From assembly GCA_036272735.1 (NCBI GenBank), contig DATAYF010000724.1, forward strand, positions 1 to 8,190: a stretch of 8,190 nucleotides of DNA, written 5' to 3'. How positions within the stretch are numbered: position 1 is the stretch's first letter; each line of letters opens with the position of its first letter. A program made the translations under genes and the position numbers. Source of the DNA: DATAYF01 sp036272735. Lineage in GTDB: Bacteria > Chloroflexota > Ktedonobacteria > Ktedonobacterales > Ktedonobacteraceae. Below the pieces are notes generated by a model. The model made no database searches. It worked only from the letters and a program-made list of their open reading frames with translations, and was not told where the DNA came from. This document shows, piece after piece, positions 6,601-8,190 of the stretch.

Positions 6601-7332
6601 GCGGGACACATTCTTCGGCAACACCAGCTCAATGCCCTGGCCCGTGCTCGCGACTGGCGCTTCTCCCTGCACTCTAACTATTCTGGCTCGATCCGCGACG
6701 ATCCAGCCTCCATGGAGATCCCATCATTGGGAATACGCGCTGAACTGACGTTTAGCAATAGTGAGGAGTGGGATGAGGAGATTCCGCGCTACATTTTGAC
6801 CGATCAGGTACGGTTTCCGCTTCCCCACGCTCAGCCGCTGCCACTGGATGAGATTCCCGCCATTGTTTTCTCAGAAGTGATGCGCGACGTGGATCTTTTT
6901 GTCAGCGTCACTAGCGCAGGCACTGATCTCCAAGGAAATGATACAACGGGTCCAATCGAAGTGTACTGGCAGGCCTATAACCACTGTGCCCTCACCCCAC
7001 AAGCCGCAGAAAGGCGACAGATCTTAGCACGATTGATACCACGGCTGACAATTGCCGAACGTTGTACCCTGGAAGATCGCTTTCTGATCGTGCGCGGCAA
7101 TTTACACACCTATCGCATCCATCTCATTTCCGGCAACATCTTTATGGAACCAGGGAATAAATACCTTTGTATCGTGTTTGATACAAAATTGCGTGTGAAA
7201 CAGGAGGAGCGCTTCTTCCTTCCTTTTGATGGTGATCCATTATTCTCGCTCATACTCTCCAAAGCATTCTTGCTGGCCGAGGATAGCAAGATTACTGATC
7301 CATCCATTCTCAGACAACTCCAAAAGGGATGA
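3679..7332 (+). CDS. DUF4132 (MolR/YehI-like) domain protein, 1217 aa
   Basis: It starts at a GTG preceded by GGAGGA; the length is close to E. coli YehI/MolR (about 1200 aa). The N-terminal third has three helical repeats with the signature ARALIAAYHQEF (17-28), ARAVLAAYHQEM (216-227) and LRALLAAYHEEF (413-424), each followed by an 'LI..l....L....dI' element (LIRAIFTYDLPYSNEDI; LIQTLCHKELPFTPDDI). Residues about 640-820 are helical and HEAT-like. The DUF4132 core spans about 820-1005: KRAHKEEIKTIKRLADDMEN, HPLVSVLARRLIW (from 875), and the diagnostic EVYPLTEAEQATRYYSRRFA (from 957) continuing GHILRQHQLNALARARDW. The C-terminal part has the family's IVFSEVMRDVDLFVSVTSAG (about 1065-1084) and ends in FLPFDGDPLFSLILSKAFLL plus an ILRQL tail, so the protein is complete. 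No N-terminal WGR domain, which I recall in MolR, is seen. The molecular activity is unknown; the family has been linked to MoxR-AAA/vWA gene clusters. No transmembrane or signal sequence is apparent, so it is probably cytoplasmic. Confidence 0.88.
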   Translation: MLEEQTNENVSGEEEQARALIAAYHQEFRKFDYSFPQDHPLYEQLKSTISTSFKWHLISEVIQGRSFTKRDLNLIKVLSLDPLSRDKESHRAFLRICVVFCSSEDLSNTHYHSLAPGEQAFLANGAAIIATVLRNVESSLKQPDIHAYVQEELSTLYALSHDAEHTEYFVNPWLDQVCALRLLIADLLFLGNAPGLASLLHDDETTENSSFTEERARAVLAAYHQEMGSSRNEFPDHPVPALVKQRASQHLKVLLIKEALQEAYTSAQNQENLHDALPLFYYQNVALIRAIFTYDLPYSNEDILSILLSIAHIFKLPRYCYQIFNLHGSSLINLFDVFSTFLSRLEQSEVQILQRNVLIVFYEPFKYLRWNSPDQDVNRLRQRLRGMLFPESAGPLRDLLRDNSKHFTSESELRALLAAYHEEFGGGTPYASAAEAAQLLKQRLSLQSIARLLSLSAEEIPSVQPSIEPVPPTWRSSANSVQVEQNIRLIQTLCHKELPFTPDDIRILLRCFQFIYYPASEAIPLARELKPLLQQPGVLAHCRTEIEALLHLTIDTLDKPDMCHYPLVDIRHFYLMLRDVLSGHWQHFSYPLLPDRWGASILDELAALSPTERDPWLTILNICAQTKGKTPPGNWLAQAQPLIEAVGTEYFTPTLRRWISFFSDNKDGYMDEKNSDILRALIWLCKGNSDRGLAATLGDAAIEGYRKLPGAGPRCPKVGDAVVFTLVTMPGKDAISQLERVRRNVKQPSFQAKIGSALDSVAQRENMSRTDLEELMLPTFDLQDGQVQIALGEWTVQLSAGGRNVEQRWLDANGQPHTTLPVAVKRAHKEEIKTIKRLADDMENMISSLRNRLEHMFLHERCWSLDDWRDRYLDHPLVSVLARRLIWQINVGEQSWRGIWQQGQLVNAQSQPLELPIQSEVILWHPLMSSSQEARSWQRWLEEQQVTQPFKQAHREVYPLTEAEQATRYYSRRFAGHILRQHQLNALARARDWRFSLHSNYSGSIRDDPASMEIPSLGIRAELTFSNSEEWDEEIPRYILTDQVRFPLPHAQPLPLDEIPAIVFSEVMRDVDLFVSVTSAGTDLQGNDTTGPIEVYWQAYNHCALTPQAAERRQILARLIPRLTIAERCTLEDRFLIVRGNLHTYRIHLISGNIFMEPGNKYLCIVFDTKLRVKQEERFFLPFDGDPLFSLILSKAFLLAEDSKITDPSILRQLQKG
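3727..4950 (+). repeat. Three diverged internal protein repeats in the DUF4132 protein
   Basis: The motif [AL]RA[LV][IL]AAYH[QE]E[FM] is encoded at 3727-3762, 4324-4359 and 4915-4950, spaced 199 and 197 codons apart. A second shared block (LIKVLSLDPLS, LIRAIFTYDLPYS, LIQTLCHKELPFT) follows each one. The DNA has diverged while the residues are kept, so the duplication is old and under selection. Confidence 0.75.
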
Positions 7333-7496
7333 GAAATCAAACAGGTGTCAGCTTCACCAACTCAAACTGCAAAGATCTCCAGGGAAACAGGAAGGATAGC
7401 ATCATTGGTTCCCCTCAAGGAGGAATTGCAAGCCTAATCCTGGCGAATATCTATCTGCACGAATTCGACGCATTTGTCGGAGAACTCCAAAGGTGA
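7329..7496 (+). pseudogene. Group II intron-type reverse transcriptase fragment (relic)
   Basis: A 55-codon open frame begins at an ATG overlapping the DUF4132 stop (ATGA) and ends at TGA 7494-7496. From residue 24 it reads SIIGSPQGGIASLILANIYL, then HEFDAFVGELQ. This is the RT4 block (PQGG, then 'SPilaNIYLHElD.f') of group II intron or related organellar-type reverse transcriptases. The family's Pro after Ala-Ser is replaced by Leu. The upstream fingers blocks, the catalytic YxDD block, the maturase domain and the intron RNA are all missing. The overlap with the DUF4132 stop is probably chance; this is a relic left by a larger retroelement. One nucleotide after its stop the MITE-like element begins. 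Confidence 0.75.
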
Positions 7497-7497
7497 C

Positions 7498-7519
7498 GTA
7501 TCTTCTCAATAATTCGGGG
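7498..7519 (+). repeat. Left terminal inverted repeat of the MITE
   Basis: Pairs with 7600-7621, 21 of 22 positions matching (T versus C at the seventh base from the outer end). Confidence 0.88.
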
Positions 7520-7599
7520 AAAGAAAATTTGATCATTTAGCCAAAGCTAGGTCAGAAGCGCATTCACCATGCAATGACCAATACTCTTAGCCTAGTTTA

Positions 7600-7621
7600 C
7601 CCCGAATTATTGAGAGGATAC
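7600..7621 (-). repeat. Right terminal inverted repeat of the MITE
   Basis: Reads CCCCGAATTATTGAG then AGGATAC on the plus strand. Its outer 17 bp are identical to both ends of the IS66-like element. Confidence 0.88.
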
Positions 7622-7895
7622 GTTTCATCGTCATCCCTTCCGACAAACAAGCCATATATTCTTGTATGGATACAAAATGAACCAAGCCTTCTGTTTCACA
7701 TCTCTATTAGGAAGAACGGATAATCAGGCTCATTCTCACATCTACGTACCCGCCTGTCCTGTTCATTCTTCTCCGATCTATCGACACAAAGCGGGAAATC
7801 GGCTATATGCTTCTCATCAGTCTCACCAGCTAATGTACTTTTATGTGTCCAGTACCTACTGCTTTAGACGGTCAAAGAAGGAAAAGAAAGGAAGC

Positions 7896-7928
7896 GTGTG
7901 GGAAGGGTGTGGGAAGGGTGTGGGAAGG
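7896..7928 (+). repeat. Three perfect 11-bp tandem repeats
   Basis: The unit gtgtgggaagg occurs at 7896-7906, 7907-7917 and 7918-7928 without mismatch. A degenerate partial copy (cgtggggag) follows. The strand is strongly purine-rich (G/A) here. Confidence 0.9.
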
Positions 7929-8001
7929 CGTGGGGAGCAGGAGTGGAGTTGGTCTGTTGCGGCGGGGTAAGCCTGCGTTTTTGCTCGTGAGGTGCCACAC
8001 A

Positions 8002-8048
8002 CCAGGGTACCCTGGCGCGTCGACGCATTGGAAATGCCTTCCCGAAGG
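8002..8048. repeat. Cluster of four adjacent inverted repeats
   Basis: Consecutive palindromes are packed into 47 bp: ccagggtaccctgg (8002-8015, perfect 14 bp), gcgtcgacgc (8017-8026, perfect 10 bp), gcatt-gga-aatgc (8025-8037) and ccttc-cc-gaagg (8037-8048). They lie about 80-125 bp upstream of the ATG at 8127. They could be protein operators or a structured leader RNA. No U-tract follows, so they do not look like a terminator. Confidence 0.6.
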
Positions 8049-8126
8049 TATGCGTGATGGGTCTACGTTGCAGACCACGTTGACTGTTGAGATCAAATTT
8101 TTGTCTGATAATGAAAGGGAGTCGCT

Positions 8127-8190
8127 ATGAGTCTAACCAGTTTTATTGCGGAGCCGGATATCAGGGCAAAAATGAGAGAGCTGTTTCCAA
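8127..8190 (+). CDS. Start of an unidentified gene, runs off the right edge
   Basis: An ATG at 8127 is preceded by a good Shine-Dalgarno, AAGGGAG (8115-8121), 5 nt upstream. It opens a frame with no stop to the window edge (21 codons). The residues MSLTSFIAEPDIRAKMRELF are soluble and helix-prone, with no signal peptide. That is too little to assign a family. It is on the same strand as the DUF4132 operon but separated from it by the relic, the MITE and 500 bp of non-coding DNA, so it is most likely an independent transcription unit. Confidence 0.6.
   Translation, partial: MSLTSFIAEPDIRAKMRELFP

Larger units (their letters stand above)
7498..7621. mobile_element. MITE-like element (124 bp) with IS66-like ends
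   Basis: A short non-coding element with long terminal inverted repeats. The left end reads GTATCTTCTCAATAATTC and the right end is the reverse complement of GTATCCTCTCAATAATTC, followed by GGGG on both sides (22 bp with one mismatch; 24 bp if the outer AC/GT is counted). The outer 17 bp match the ends of the IS66-like element at 1127-2997, but the MITE has CGGGG where that IS has GGG, so the mobilising IS was probably a close sister. The interior is A+T-rich and has secondary complementary pairs such as ctagg (7547-7551) with cctag (7591-7595) and ggtca with tgacc. No coding capacity. No 8-bp target duplication is visible (aaggtgac against gtttcatc). Confidence 0.82.
7622..8126. other. Non-coding stretch upstream of the last gene
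   Basis: About 500 bp in which I see no convincing gene. Open frames at 7662-7970 and 7843-8130 have biased, low-complexity residues and no ribosome binding site. The region contains an A/G-rich run, an 11-bp triple tandem repeat (7896-7928) and a cluster of inverted repeats (8002-8048). It probably holds the regulatory region of the gene beginning at 8127. Confidence 0.5.

Noticed and set aside
1127..7621. 8-bp target-site duplications for the IS, the MITE or the composite
   Set aside because: Direct comparison of the flanking 8 bases gives no match for any of the three pairs of ends.
7662..7970. 102-codon plus-strand frame
   Set aside because: No Shine-Dalgarno, mixed low-complexity residues, and it ends in the translated 11-bp tandem repeats.
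8080..8112. Promoter-like TTGACT ... GATAAT before the last gene
   Set aside because: The spacing is 21 bp, and the implied transcription start would fall within the Shine-Dalgarno of the gene, leaving no usable leader.
7843..8130. 95-codon plus-strand frame whose stop overlaps the next ATG (ATGA)
   Set aside because: The overlap is suggestive of coupling, but the frame runs through tandem repeats and palindromes, has no Shine-Dalgarno, and its residues match no family I know. Kept only as a remote possibility.

Overview
The window looks like accessory, mobile-element-rich bacterial DNA. My best guess is a Chloroflexota genome of the Ktedonobacteria type. This rests on remembered similarity of the small left-hand genes and the primase, plus the density of IS-like sequences; no marker gene fixes the taxonomy.

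Left block (1-1042, minus strand): a compact three-gene operon read right to left. It encodes a 98-aa cysteine-rich (probably zinc-binding) protein, a 73-aa protein with two membrane segments, and the N-terminal 154 residues of an archaeo-eukaryotic primase (AEP) that runs off the left edge. The first two genes have nearly identical, very strong Shine-Dalgarno sequences. The membrane-protein stop and the primase start are only 3 nt apart. Such a primase operon suggests a plasmid, integrative element or conflict/defence locus.

Middle-left (1127-2997): a complete IS66-like insertion sequence with perfect 20-bp terminal inverted repeats and one 553-aa DDE transposase. It begins 84 bp upstream of the primase operon. 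No target-site duplication is visible.

Centre (2998-7332): about 300 bp of leader, then a tight two-gene plus-strand operon. The first gene encodes a 125-aa protein that looks like a MoaD/ThiS/ubiquitin-type beta-grasp protein ending in Gly-Gly. The second, starting 5 nt later, encodes a 1217-aa DUF4132 (MolR/YehI-like) protein whose N-terminal third carries three ~198-residue repeats. This pair is the most interesting system here.

Right (7333-8190): a 55-codon relic of a group II intron-type reverse transcriptase around the PQGG motif directly follows the DUF4132 stop. It abuts a 124-bp MITE-like element whose ends match those of the IS66-like element. The two-gene operon is therefore bracketed by related transposon ends about 6.5 kb apart. 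After the MITE come about 500 bp without a convincing gene, holding three 11-bp tandem repeats and a cluster of four short inverted repeats, then the first 21 codons of an unidentified gene with a good ribosome binding site.
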